From Azonexus sp. R2A61 (GTDB lineage: Bacteria > Pseudomonadota > Gammaproteobacteria > Burkholderiales > Rhodocyclaceae): DNA of 64,000 nt. A program made the position numbers and the translations under genes. How positions within the stretch are numbered: position 1 is the first letter of the stretch; every line of letters starts with the position of its first letter. The stretch spans positions 248,001 to 312,000 of the forward strand of contig NZ_JACBFO010000003.1 of NCBI RefSeq assembly GCF_021401135.1. The letters run 5' to 3'. Shown here piece by piece: positions 16,387-24,880 of the stretch. The notes below the pieces were generated by a model that had not been told where the DNA came from, did no database searches, and saw only the letters and a list, made by a program, of their open reading frames with translations.

Positions 16387-16451
16387 ACACCTCCCTGTGA
16401 AAACGTCTTTCCCAAACCCGCCGCAGTCGGGGTCGCCCGGCCTTTCGGGAA

Positions 16452-18377
16452 TCAGAAACGATAGTTGCCGCTGACGTAGGCAAAGCGCGTCGGCGGATCT
16501 TCCAGCGCGTACATCGAGCCCCAGTTTTCCGGCAGTTGCCGGTTGAACAGGTTGGTCACGCCGGCCGCGACCGAGAAGGCCCGGTTGAAGCGGTAGCCGA
16601 TCTTCAGGTCGGTGGTGCCGTAATTTGTGGACAGCGTGGCTCCGCGGATGCTGTTGTGCGAGTTGTAGTAGTTGAAGTAATAACGCCCCTGCAGATCGCC
16701 GCTCCAGGCGCCGTTGTCGAAACGCAGGCCGGCGCGCAGGATGCTGCCGGGGCGGCCGGTCAGCCGGTTGCCGGTCGATTCGTCGCGGGCTTCGATGATT
16801 TCGTAGCCGCCGCGCAACGACCACAGCGAGGTGATCGCCCAGTTGCCGCTGAGTTCGAGCCCCTGGATTTCGGCGCGTCCGACATTGGTGTAGACCGAGC
16901 GCGAGACGACGCCGACGGGGTCGCCGGGCAGGCGTGGTGCCGAGACGGTGGTGATCAGGTTCTTGCTGTACGTCCGGTAGGCGGCCAGGTCGATCCGGAA
17001 ATCCTTGCCGGTGTAGCCGGCGGCCGCTTCGATGCTGCGGCTTTCTTCCGGTACCAGGTCGGCATTGCCGACGATCAGGAAGGTCCCGCGGCGGAAGGTC
17101 GAGTATTGTTCAAGCACCGTCGGCGCCCGGAAGGATTCTCCGTAACCGACACGGAAGTTCCAGTGGCCCGGACGGTACTGGACCGACAGACGCGGCGTCG
17201 TGGCGTTGCCGAATTCGTTGAAACGGTCGTGACGCAGGCCGGCCAGCAGACTCCAGTCGCGCAGGAATTTCATCTCGCCCTGGACGAAAAGATAGTCGTT
17301 GGTCCGGTCGCCGACCTTGCTGGTGTTGTTGGCTATGCTGATCTTGTCGTTCTGCTGGCCGAGCCCGACGGTCAGGGTGTGGTCGCCGACCGGCAGTACA
17401 TAGCGGCCGCCGAACTGGGTCTGGTTGTAGTCGGTGCGTTCGAGCGTCGGATAGGCGCGGGTGGTTTCCCCTTCGCTGCGGCCGATGGCCGCGTCGAGGG
17501 CCAGCACGCCAGGTCCGGCCTCGCCGGTGTAGTTCAGGCTGGCGAAATTGCGGATTTCCTTTTCGTAGGCCTGAAACTGGGTGAATGGCGCCGCGCTCAA
17601 CTGATCCGGGCTGCGGTCGTTCTGTTCGGCGTGTTCCAGCGACAGACGCAATTTTTGTCCGGGGGCGATCTGCAGGCCGCCGTGGTAGCTGACATAGCTT
17701 TCGTCGATGCCCTTGATGTCGGCTCTTGCGGTCGACGGGTCGGCATCGTAAGGATTGCGATTGCGCTTTTCGACGCTCAGGCGGTGGGTCAGCCTCTCGC
17801 CGCCGTATTCGATGTAGCCCTTCAGGAGGTTGGTTTCGCGCTGGCCGCCCTGGGCCTGCCCGTACATTGCCGAAGCGCCGCCGTGCAGGCCGCTGTTCAG
17901 CGCGGGTTGCCGGGTGATCACGTTGATCACGCCGCCGGAGGCATCGGCACCGTAGAGCGCGGACATCGGGCCGCGGACGATTTCGATCTGCCGGACGTCT
18001 TCGGTCGAGTAGAAATTGATGTCGCGGGATCCATACTTCTGGGTTCGCCGCAGGCCATCGTAGAGGACCAGGGTACCGCTGCCGGTCATGCCGCGCATGC
18101 TGATCGTCGAATTGAGCATGGTGCCGCGGGTATCGACGCCGACCGCCTGGTCCAGCGCGTCGATCAGCGACAACCCGGGCGTCGCCTCGAGATCGCGCTG
18201 GCCGACCACCTGCACGCTGGCCTGGACATCCTGGATCGGCTGCTCGTAGCTGGCGGCGGTGACGACCACGGTGGCAAGCGGTTTGGCCTCCTGCGCATGC
18301 AGAGGCGCGCCCAGGGCGAGGCAGACGGCCAGGCCGACGGGCCGGCGGGTGAAGAGCGGAAAGCGGGTGCGGATCAT
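16452..18377 (-). CDS. TonB-dependent outer-membrane receptor, metal-chelate type
   Basis: 641 residues. Signal peptide MIRTRFPLFTRRPVGLAVCL... ending AHAQ, TonB-box-like TVVVTAAS, plug domain with SMRGMTGSGTLVLYDGLR and VRQIEIVRGPMSALYGADASGGVINVIT, and a beta-barrel ending in ...YVSGNYRF with the terminal Phe. Family resemblance is to FepA/CirA/BtuB-like receptors; the ligand cannot be read from sequence. The start was set at the ATG directly before the signal peptide. It is the last gene of a four-gene operon with a periplasmic protein, a polyferredoxin and a CcdA-like protein, which suggests import of a metal or metal chelate. Confidence 0.9.
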   Translation of the reverse strand: MIRTRFPLFTRRPVGLAVCLALGAPLHAQEAKPLATVVVTAASYEQPIQDVQASVQVVGQRDLEATPGLSLIDALDQAVGVDTRGTMLNSTISMRGMTGSGTLVLYDGLRRTQKYGSRDINFYSTEDVRQIEIVRGPMSALYGADASGGVINVITRQPALNSGLHGGASAMYGQAQGGQRETNLLKGYIEYGGERLTHRLSVEKRNRNPYDADPSTARADIKGIDESYVSYHGGLQIAPGQKLRLSLEHAEQNDRSPDQLSAAPFTQFQAYEKEIRNFASLNYTGEAGPGVLALDAAIGRSEGETTRAYPTLERTDYNQTQFGGRYVLPVGDHTLTVGLGQQNDKISIANNTSKVGDRTNDYLFVQGEMKFLRDWSLLAGLRHDRFNEFGNATTPRLSVQYRPGHWNFRVGYGESFRAPTVLEQYSTFRRGTFLIVGNADLVPEESRSIEAAAGYTGKDFRIDLAAYRTYSKNLITTVSAPRLPGDPVGVVSRSVYTNVGRAEIQGLELSGNWAITSLWSLRGGYEIIEARDESTGNRLTGRPGSILRAGLRFDNGAWSGDLQGRYYFNYYNSHNSIRGATLSTNYGTTDLKIGYRFNRAFSVAAGVTNLFNRQLPENWGSMYALEDPPTRFAYVSGNYRF

Positions 18378-18387
18378 GATCGAAAAC

Positions 18388-19143
18388 TCAGTCGATTTGA
18401 CGTTGGTGAAAGAAAACGGGATGCGTGCCGGTCGCCGGACGGCGCCGGGTGAGCGCAATCAGCAGGACGACGGCGATGCCGGCAGCGATCAGTGCGGCGG
18501 TCGCCGAGACTTGCGCGATGCGACGCGTACCGATGGCGAGCAGCACGGCGGCGGCAAACCAGGGCAGCAGACGTTTCAGCCACGGCTGGTCGACGCACAG
18601 CGAGCGTGCCAGGCTGGCGGTGGCGGGGATCAGGACCAGCATTGGGGTCAACAGGGCGCCGAGGCCAAAAAAGAAACCGATCGAGGTGCCTTGCCAGCCG
18701 CTCTCCGAGCCGGCGGCGGTCGCCAGCAGGCTGGCCAGCGGCGCGCAGGGAATCAGGGTCAGGGCGACGCCGAGCAACAGTGGCGACAGCCGGGCGTTGG
18801 CCGCCTGCCGGCGACATTGCCGGTGTGCCTGGCGACGATCGTTGATCAGTAGCACGGCGGAAAGCAGGGCGGCACCGCCGATCGCCAGGTTGCCGTAGCC
18901 TTCCGCCAGCCCTTTGACGAACCAGGCGCCGAGCGCGCCGGCCAGCCCGCCGAGCAGCGTGTAGGCCAGCAACCGGCCGCCGAGGAAGGCCGCGGCATCG
19001 CGCAGGCCGGCGCTGCGACCGTCGGCCCGGCCGAGCATCAAGGTGCCGATGAATGGCAGGCAGGTCGCGGCGCAGGCGGTGATGCCCAGCGAGACGCCGA
19101 GCAGGAAGGCCGACAGCCAGGCGTGGGAGAGTTCAGGCGACAT
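18388..19143 (-). CDS. CcdA/SafE-like polytopic membrane protein
   Basis: 251 residues with about six transmembrane helices. Cysteine-bearing helix motifs GITACAATCLPFIGT and TLIPCAPLASLL resemble the thiol-transfer core of DsbD/CcdA and related TauE/SafE or UreH-like proteins. Such proteins carry electrons or metal ions across the inner membrane. It overlaps the polyferredoxin gene upstream by 11 bases and precedes the TonB receptor gene by 10 bases. Function in metal import or periplasmic reduction is inferred from this context. Confidence 0.78.
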   Translation of the reverse strand: MSPELSHAWLSAFLLGVSLGITACAATCLPFIGTLMLGRADGRSAGLRDAAAFLGGRLLAYTLLGGLAGALGAWFVKGLAEGYGNLAIGGAALLSAVLLINDRRQAHRQCRRQAANARLSPLLLGVALTLIPCAPLASLLATAAGSESGWQGTSIGFFFGLGALLTPMLVLIPATASLARSLCVDQPWLKRLLPWFAAAVLLAIGTRRIAQVSATAALIAAGIAVVLLIALTRRRPATGTHPVFFHQRQID

Positions 19144-20194
19144 GGTTGCGGTCCGTCCGGCGCACGATGCGGATCGGCTTGGGCTGGCCTTCCGGCGTCT
19201 CGCTGCGCACCCGTTGCTTGTAGTAGTCGCGTTTCGACGAAAACAGCGCGAACGGGCCGAATTTCAGGTGGATGACCTGGTCGTCCGGACAGAATTCCGC
19301 ACAACGGCCGCACAGCGTGCAATCCTCGTTGAAGGCGTGGCGTCCGTGCCGATGGTGGATTTCCGGGATGTCCATCGGGCAGGCCTTGGTGCAGATGCCG
19401 CATTTGTCGCATTTGGCGTGCGCGGTCTTGCTCAGACGCAACAGCGAGGCATGGCGGGCGACGGCATTGAGCGCCAGCATCGGGCAAATGCGGCAGAACG
19501 GCTGACGCACGGCGAGCGCCGCCGCGACGATGAAACCGGCGAGCAGGTTGCCGATGATGCCGATGCCCAGGCTGAAACCGTCGGCACCGGTACGCAGGGC
19601 CAGTTCTTCGGTATCGGCGCTGAGCAGGGTGGTGACGATGCGCGAGGGGCAGATATCGCAGTACGGGTTGCCGGCCGAATGCGGCGCATAACCCAGGCCG
19701 GCGAGCAGTGGCAGCAGGAATACCAGGCCGAGCAGGATCAGCCATTTGACCGGGCGCAGCCAGCGCAGGCGGCCGGCCGGTACGGTGGTCTGCCCGAAGC
19801 CGAGGCGACGGCCCAGCCGGTAGAGCCATTCCTGAACGGTGCCCAGCGGGCAGACCCAGGCACAGAACGCCTTGCCGAGCACGAAAAAGAAGGCGAGGAA
19901 GGTGGCAAAGGTGATGAACAGCGGAATCAGTACCTGGGCAGTGACTTGCTGGGCGCGCGCCAGGGCCGCGCCGACCCGATGATCCATCTGGTGCTGGAAG
20001 GGGACCAGGGCGCAATAGCCGCCATTCAGCTTGTCGTAGGCGCAGGACAGCGCCGGCAGCGCGGTCGAGATTTTTTCGGCGGCGTAGCTGCCGACGACGA
20101 GGCTGCCGTAAACACTGAGGAACAAGGTCAGCAACTGGACGAGCAGCCGGAAGCGGCCGAGGGTCGGGACCAGGCGGCGGATGAACTCAGGCAT
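19133..20194 (-). CDS. NapH/CcoG-like membrane polyferredoxin
   Basis: 353 residues with four to five transmembrane helices and many cysteine clusters: CAWVCP, CDICP and CRICP in the membrane part, then two 4Fe-4S ferredoxin motifs, CDKCGICTKACP and CTLCGRCAEFCP, in the C-terminal cytoplasmic part. This is the NapH/NosR/CcoG architecture, which passes electrons from the cytoplasm or quinol to periplasmic targets; CcoG is known as a cupric reductase. It overlaps both neighbours (8 and 11 bases). A role in reducing a metal or thiols for the adjacent transporter is likely but not proven. Confidence 0.87.
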   Translation of the reverse strand: MPEFIRRLVPTLGRFRLLVQLLTLFLSVYGSLVVGSYAAEKISTALPALSCAYDKLNGGYCALVPFQHQMDHRVGAALARAQQVTAQVLIPLFITFATFLAFFFVLGKAFCAWVCPLGTVQEWLYRLGRRLGFGQTTVPAGRLRWLRPVKWLILLGLVFLLPLLAGLGYAPHSAGNPYCDICPSRIVTTLLSADTEELALRTGADGFSLGIGIIGNLLAGFIVAAALAVRQPFCRICPMLALNAVARHASLLRLSKTAHAKCDKCGICTKACPMDIPEIHHRHGRHAFNEDCTLCGRCAEFCPDDQVIHLKFGPFALFSSKRDYYKQRVRSETPEGQPKPIRIVRRTDRNHVA

Positions 20195-21059
20195 TTTTCT
20201 TCTCCTTGCGCCGCAGAAGGGGAACGGCCAGCAGCATGCCGAGTGCGAACACGCCGATGCCGGCGCCCAGGTTGCGTTCGCGCATGCGGTCCGGGTGGTA
20301 GAACTGGCTGTAGGTACTCAGATAGCGGGTATCGCCGGCGGTGTGGCGGGCGGCGAGCACGAAGGCCTGCTGCGCCGCCATGCCTTCCCGGCGGTTCAGC
20401 CGGTCGGCGCTGAAATCGTGCGGCAGCTCGATCTCGACGATGCCGTCGCGGTCGGCAGTGAAGTCGCGTCGGCTACCGCCTTCGGTTTCCATGCGCAGCA
20501 CGCTGCCGGGCAAGGCCGCATTCTCGAAGCGCACGAGGAAGCGCCAGCGGCTGCCCTCGCGCGTTCCGCCGTGTTCCTGCAGGCGCAGGGGGACGATTTC
20601 CAGGCCACCGCGCGGCGCCAGCAGCATCTCGGTGGGAACCTGGTGTTTGGCCGGGAAGAAGTCATAGGTCGAAGCGCGGACGATCTGACGCAAGGTTCCC
20701 GATTCGTCGCTGCGTTCGGCACGGAACCAGAGATGACCGCCACTGCCGAGCAGCGCCTTGTCGGCTTGCCAGCCGCCGGCTGCTGCGGTCAACGGCACCG
20801 ACAGCGGATTTTCCGGTGTCTGGATGAAGGCGTTTTCGAAGGGGCCACCGGTGCTCGTCAGGCGCACGCCGGGCGGGCCGCCGCGGCTCATCGTTGCCAG
20901 CAGTGTCGGCAGGGTCGTCCATGCTTTGCCAACTGCTGCGGTGGCCGATGGTCCGTTATCGGTCGATGTGCCGCCGTGGTTTTCATGGGCATGAAGCATC
21001 GGCGGGAGGGCGGTCAGGGCGGAGAGCAGAAGTCCGCCAAAGGCTGTTCGGTAAGACAC
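20187..21059 (-). CDS. Signal-peptide-bearing, C-terminally anchored periplasmic protein
   Basis: 290 residues: signal peptide (MSYRTAFGGLLLSALTALPP, ending LHAHENHGG), a beta-rich extracytoplasmic domain, and a C-terminal transmembrane helix (GAGIGVFALGMLLAVPLL) with a basic tail. It weakly resembles DUF4198-like metal-uptake accessory proteins; I do not claim a firm family. The mature N-terminus is His/Glu-rich and may bind metal. It is the first gene of the operon and lies 63 bases downstream of a TGCGAC-N5-GTCGCA palindrome. Confidence 0.68.
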   Translation of the reverse strand: MSYRTAFGGLLLSALTALPPMLHAHENHGGTSTDNGPSATAAVGKAWTTLPTLLATMSRGGPPGVRLTSTGGPFENAFIQTPENPLSVPLTAAAGGWQADKALLGSGGHLWFRAERSDESGTLRQIVRASTYDFFPAKHQVPTEMLLAPRGGLEIVPLRLQEHGGTREGSRWRFLVRFENAALPGSVLRMETEGGSRRDFTADRDGIVEIELPHDFSADRLNRREGMAAQQAFVLAARHTAGDTRYLSTYSQFYHPDRMRERNLGAGIGVFALGMLLAVPLLRRKEKKNA

Positions 21060-21121
21060 GTTCGCAGGCAGTCCGGAGTGAAAAGGCGCGCAATCTTGGC
21101 ACGCCTCGCTGCCGTTGCCGG

Positions 21122-21138
21122 TGCGACATATCGTCGCA
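21122..21138. promoter_or_regulatory. TGCGAC-N5-GTCGCA operator upstream of the metal-uptake operon
   Basis: TGCGACATATCGTCGCA is a perfect 6+6 dyad with a five-base spacer. It lies between the end of the regA-like gene and the ATG of the periplasmic-protein gene. The half-sites resemble GCGNC/GNCGC boxes bound by RegA/PrrA-type regulators. Two more exact copies occur at 40117 and 40164. Confidence 0.62.
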
Positions 21139-21202
21139 CAATGCCATGATTCTTAAGATAAATCCGATATTTAGCCGGATGTCATCGCGGTCTCCGGCCG
21201 GG

Positions 21203-21760
21203 TCATTCGGTGAAGTTGTCCTGGGCCGGCGGGCGCTTTTTTGCCAGCTTTCGCTGCAGCGTCCGGCGGTGCATCTTCAGGGCCTTGGCGGTAGCCGAAA
21301 TATTGCCGTGGTGCTCGGCCAGCTTGCGCTGGATGTACTCCCATTCGAGATGGCGGACGCTCAATTGATCGCTGCCGACTTCGGAGTCGATCTCGATCCG
21401 GTCTTCGGTCAGTGCCTGGACGATGTCGGTGATGTTGGCCGGCTTGGGCAGGTAGTGGCAGGCGCCCAGGCGCATGGCGGCGACGGTGGTCTGGATGCTG
21501 GCGTAACCGGTCAGCACGACGATCCGGGCGCCGGGCGAGCGTTCGAGGAGCGGTGTGATCAGGTTGAGGCCTGACTGCCCGCTGAGGTTCAGGTCGAGAA
21601 TGACGTACTCCGGTTCGAAATCGCCGCCTTCGCTCAGTGCTTCGGCCGGCGTAGCGGCCGTGCGCACTTCGAAGGCGCGGCGGGTCATGGCCCGGGCCAG
21701 GGTCGTCCGGTAGTTGTCGTCGTCTTCGACGATCAGGAGTCGCGGTGCTGTTTCGCTCAT
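21203..21760 (-). CDS. regA: RegA/PrrA/ActR-type redox response regulator
   Basis: A 185-residue two-domain regulator: receiver with VEDDDNYRTTLARAM and phospho-acceptor Asp in YVILDLNLSG, a conserved Lys in LPKPANI, and a short Fis-type helix-turn-helix YIQRKLAEHHGNISATAKALKMHRRTLQRKLAKK. The HxGNISxTAxxLxMHRRTLQR signature is the RegA/PrrA family hallmark. These regulators control respiration, nitrogen fixation and carbon fixation genes with redox state. The ATG overlaps the stop of the regB-like kinase by four bases. Confidence 0.93.
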   Translation of the reverse strand: MSETAPRLLIVEDDDNYRTTLARAMTRRAFEVRTAATPAEALSEGGDFEPEYVILDLNLSGQSGLNLITPLLERSPGARIVVLTGYASIQTTVAAMRLGACHYLPKPANITDIVQALTEDRIEIDSEVGSDQLSVRHLEWEYIQRKLAEHHGNISATAKALKMHRRTLQRKLAKKRPPAQDNFTE

Positions 21761-23004
21761 GCGTTTTTTTCTCGGATGGGGGGATGGGGAAGCAGAAATT
21801 CGATGCGCGTGCCGCCGGTTTCGCCGCCGCGCTGATGAAGGTGGCCGCCGCGCTGCTCGGCCGTGGCACGGGCAATGGCCAGGCGGCTCTGACGGGTGTC
21901 GAGCAGTTCGGCCGGCAGGCAGTCGGTTCGGGCGGGCTCCGGCAGTTCACAGCCGTCGTCTTCGACGACGATCTCCAGGGCGGTGCCGTGTTTCCGTGTG
22001 CTGAGCAGGATTTGCCGGGCGCCGGCCTCCAGCGCATTGTTCAGCAGGCAACCCAGGGCGCGTTCGCTGGCCAGGTCGAAGGTTTCTGCCTGGATATCCT
22101 GGGCTTCAAGGGTTTCCAGCCGGAAATCGGTTGCCGGATGATTGGCCTGCCAGGCATGGACGAAGGATTTCAACCAGCTGGCCGCCGATTGTCCGCTGGC
22201 GCCGGTTTGCCGTGCCCGTTGCGATAGCCGGTCCAGGCTCTGTCGGCAGCGATCGATCTGGCGTCGTGCTAGTTGCAGTTCCGGGCGCAGTTCGTCGGGA
22301 AACTGCGCATCCTCCTGCCAGTCTTCGAGCAGCAATCCGACCGTGGCCAGCGGGGTGGACATTTCATGCGCCGCACTGGCGGCCTGGGTGCCCAGCGACA
22401 ACAGCCAGTCGGCTTCGATGTTCCGTTCGCGCGCTTCGGCCAGCGCCGCGTCGCGCCGGCGCAGCGTACCGCTCATGCTCTGGATGAACCAGATGGAGAC
22501 GACGGTCGATACGCCGAACACCAGCCACATGCCGAGCAGGTGCATGTAGGTGGCCCGCTCGGCGTCGACGACAGGCAGCGGCAGGTGAAAGCGCCACAGG
22601 AACGAATAGAAGAGGATCGCGCTGACGCCGAGCAGCCAGGCTTGGCCGCGCTCCAGTGTGATGGCGCCGATGGCGACCAGCGGCAGGAAGACCGAGATCA
22701 GCGGATTGGTCGCGCCGCCGGACAGGTAGATGAAGATGCTCCAGCAGAGCAGGTCGAAGTGCAGTTGCAGCATCGGGGTCAGTGCCGGAATGCCGTGGCG
22801 GTCGCTGATATGAAAGCGCGAAGCAAGCCACAGGCAGGCGTTCAGGCTGGCGGCCAGGGTCGTGAAGGCCAGCAGGCGGGGCAGTATCTCGTGCGTGCCC
22901 AGCACGTTGGGGCTGATCAGGGCGGCGATCAGCATGGCGCCGATCGACAGCCAGCGCAGATCGATCAGGCGGGTCTGGGTGAGCCGGGTCAGCGAAGCGA
23001 TCAC
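21757..23004 (-). CDS. regB: RegB/PrrB-type redox sensor histidine kinase
   Basis: About 415 residues from the GTG at 23004. Six transmembrane helices are followed by the H-box GTQAASAAHEMSTPLATV, typical of RegB. The periplasmic loop carries LSGGATNPL, matching the quinone-sensing GGxxNPF motif. RRQIDRCRQSL contains a Cys at the position of the redox-active RegB cysteine. The ATP-binding domain is recognisable (LLNNALEAG, VVEDDG). The reading frame extends to an ATG at 23091, but a terminator hairpin lies between, so I prefer the GTG. No ribosome site is strong. Cognate regulator regA overlaps downstream; cydAB diverges upstream. Confidence 0.88.
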   Translation of the reverse strand: MIASLTRLTQTRLIDLRWLSIGAMLIAALISPNVLGTHEILPRLLAFTTLAASLNACLWLASRFHISDRHGIPALTPMLQLHFDLLCWSIFIYLSGGATNPLISVFLPLVAIGAITLERGQAWLLGVSAILFYSFLWRFHLPLPVVDAERATYMHLLGMWLVFGVSTVVSIWFIQSMSGTLRRRDAALAEARERNIEADWLLSLGTQAASAAHEMSTPLATVGLLLEDWQEDAQFPDELRPELQLARRQIDRCRQSLDRLSQRARQTGASGQSAASWLKSFVHAWQANHPATDFRLETLEAQDIQAETFDLASERALGCLLNNALEAGARQILLSTRKHGTALEIVVEDDGCELPEPARTDCLPAELLDTRQSRLAIARATAEQRGGHLHQRGGETGGTRIEFLLPHPPIREKNA

Positions 23005-23007
23005 GAT

Positions 23008-23034
23008 AAAAAGAAGCCCCGGTTGCCGGGGCTT
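23008..23034 (-). terminator. Rho-independent terminator upstream of regB on the minus strand
   Basis: Read on the minus strand, AAGCCCCGG-CAA-CCGGGGCTT is followed by C and TTTTT, a textbook intrinsic terminator. It ends just four bases before the proposed GTG of regB. It either attenuates regB transcription or ends a small RNA transcribed toward regB. Confidence 0.75.
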
Positions 23035-23100
23035 GAAAGCATTGAGAGGTGGTTCACGGATGAAACACATCGCCACCTTAAGGTGCACCACCGTCTGCGG

Positions 23101-23167
23101 GAAGTGACTGAATGTCGCACCCGGAGAGCGGGTGCGACAAGCCGCCTCAGCGACATTCGGTCACTTC
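23101..23167. promoter_or_regulatory. Nested palindrome with two inverted RegA-like sites, regB-cydA intergenic
   Basis: Outer arms GAAGTGACTGAATGTCGC (23101-23118) and GCGACATTCGGTCACTTC (23150-23167) pair with one mismatch. Each contains GCGACATTC(A/G)GTCAC, a relaxed form of GCGAC-N5-GTCGC, in opposite orientations with centres about 46 bases apart. An inner hairpin GTCGCACCCG-GAGAG-CGGGTGCGAC lies at 23114-23138. RegA-type regulators are known to control cydAB in Rhodobacter. The site is 165 bases upstream of cydA. Confidence 0.6.
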
Positions 23168-23331
23168 TGCCGGGCGTTGGGGGACAGCACAATGCGCCGG
23201 CCGATGGACCCCAAGCTCGCGTCGGCGCATCTCCGGCCGTCGGGGCTCCGGCCTCGACGGTCACCTCGCCGGCGTGATGTGGGAAGGGGGGCTCGCCGGC
23301 TTCGTCAATCGATATTCAAAGGGGAATCGTC

Positions 23332-24867
23332 ATGATTGATTCGACGGTCGTTGACCTGTCGCGGTTGCAGTTTGCCGCGACGGCGATGTACCACTTCATC
23401 TTCGTGCCGCTGACGCTGGGCCTGTCCTGGCTGCTGGTCGTCATGGAAACCGCCTACGTCATGAGCGGCAAGGAAATCTACCGCGACATGACCAAGTTCT
23501 GGGGCAAGCTCTACGGCATCAACTTTGCCCTGGGCGTGACCACGGGCATTACCATGGAGTTCCAGTTCGGCACCAACTGGGCCTACTACTCGCACTACGT
23601 CGGCGACATCTTCGGTGCGCCGCTGGCGATCGAGGGGCTGATGGCCTTCTTCCTCGAATCGACCATGGTCGGTTTGTTCTTCTTCGGCTGGAACCGCCTG
23701 TCCAAGGGCGGTCACCTGGCGGTGACGATGCTCATGGCGCTGGGCACCAATCTGTCGGCGGTGCTGATCCTGATCGCCAACGGCTGGATGCAGGATCCGG
23801 TCGGCTCGGTGTTCAACCCGGTGACCATGCGCATGGAACTGGTCGATTTCTGGGCGCTGGTCTTCAATCCGGCGGCGCAGGCCAAGTTCGTGCACACCGT
23901 GGCGGCCGGCTATGTCGCGGGTTCGCTGTTCGTGCTCGGCATTTCGTCCTGGTATCTGCTGAAAGGCGTGCACATCGAATTCGCTCGTCGCTCCTTCCGG
24001 GTGGCTGCTGCGTTCGGGGTGGCCGGCGTACTGTCGGTGATCGTGCTCGGCGACGAGTCGGGATATGCCGTCTCCGAATCGCAGAAATCCAAGCTTGCCG
24101 CCATCGAGGCGATGTGGGAGACCGAACCGGCACCGGCCGGTTTCAACCTGATCGCGTCGATCAACGAGGCCGAGCAGAAGAACGACTGGGCCATCCGCGT
24201 GCCCTATGTGCTCGGTCTGATCGCGACCCGGTCGACGAGCGAGACCTTGCCCGGCATCCGCGAGATTCGCGCCGAAAACCGGCTGCGCATCGAGAACGGT
24301 GTCCAGGCCAACCTGGCACTGGAAACGCTGCGCCGCGATCCGCAGGACGAAATGGCGCGGTCGACCTTCGAAAAACATCAAAAAGACCTGGGTTACGGTT
24401 TGCTGGTCAAGCAGTACAGCCCGGACCTGAGCCAGGCCACGCCGGCGCAGCTCGATCGCGCCGCGCATGATTCGGTGCCGCGCGTGGCGCCGCTGTTCTG
24501 GTCGTTCCGCGTGATGGTCGGCCTCGGTTTCGCGATGCTGGTGCTGTTCGCCGTGGCGCTGTGGTCGAGCATCCGCAACAACTTCCAACAGAAGCCATGG
24601 CTGCTCAAGTGGGCGCTGTATTTCATCCCGGCACCGTGGATCGCGATCCACAGCGGCTGGCTGGTCGCCGAATACGGCCGGCAGCCGTGGACGGTGTTCG
24701 GCACGCTGCCGACCTACCTGTCAGCCTCCAGTCTGTCTGCCGCCAGCCTGTGGGGATCGATTGCCGGTTTCGTCGGTTTCTACACCCTGCTGCTGATCGC
24801 CGAGATGTACCTGATGTTCAAGTACGCCCGTCTCGGCCCGGTGGCCCTGCAACCCAACCAGGCCTGA
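23332..24867 (+). CDS. cydA: Cytochrome bd ubiquinol oxidase subunit I
   Basis: 511 residues with nine predicted transmembrane helices. It begins VVDLSRLQFAATAMYHFIFVPLTLG with the haem-ligand His in YHFIF, and has the long Q-loop (from about LIASINEAEQKNDWAIRVPY to RVAPLFWSFRVM) typical of E. coli-like bd-I, plus the conserved VAEYGRQPWTVFGTLPT. CydA carries haems b558, b595 and d and oxidises ubiquinol, reducing O2 to water without copper. Length is close to E. coli CydA (522). The operon continues with cydB and cydX. The long regulated leader suggests redox control. Confidence 0.97.
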   Translation: MIDSTVVDLSRLQFAATAMYHFIFVPLTLGLSWLLVVMETAYVMSGKEIYRDMTKFWGKLYGINFALGVTTGITMEFQFGTNWAYYSHYVGDIFGAPLAIEGLMAFFLESTMVGLFFFGWNRLSKGGHLAVTMLMALGTNLSAVLILIANGWMQDPVGSVFNPVTMRMELVDFWALVFNPAAQAKFVHTVAAGYVAGSLFVLGISSWYLLKGVHIEFARRSFRVAAAFGVAGVLSVIVLGDESGYAVSESQKSKLAAIEAMWETEPAPAGFNLIASINEAEQKNDWAIRVPYVLGLIATRSTSETLPGIREIRAENRLRIENGVQANLALETLRRDPQDEMARSTFEKHQKDLGYGLLVKQYSPDLSQATPAQLDRAAHDSVPRVAPLFWSFRVMVGLGFAMLVLFAVALWSSIRNNFQQKPWLLKWALYFIPAPWIAIHSGWLVAEYGRQPWTVFGTLPTYLSASSLSAASLWGSIAGFVGFYTLLLIAEMYLMFKYARLGPVALQPNQA

Positions 24868-24880
24868 AGGAGTTCCCGCA

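Larger units (their letters stand above)
23005..23331. other. 327-bp control region between regB and cydA
   Basis: No protein gene seen. From left to right it holds a minus-strand terminator hairpin (23008-23034), a CACCTTAAGGTG palindrome (23074-23085), the nested inverted pair of RegA-like sites (23101-23167) and about 150 bases of cydA leader ending in a good ribosome site (aaagggga) before the ATG at 23332. It may also encode a small minus-strand RNA ending at the terminator. Confidence 0.6.

Noticed and set aside
21757..23091. RegB start at the ATG at 23091
   Set aside because: An intrinsic terminator lies inside that extension, and family members begin shortly before the first helix; the GTG at 23004 fits better, though without a strong ribosome site.
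23168..23331. FNR/ANR box (TTGAT-N4-ATCAA) upstream of cydA
   Set aside because: Searched by eye; no sequence with both half-sites was found.
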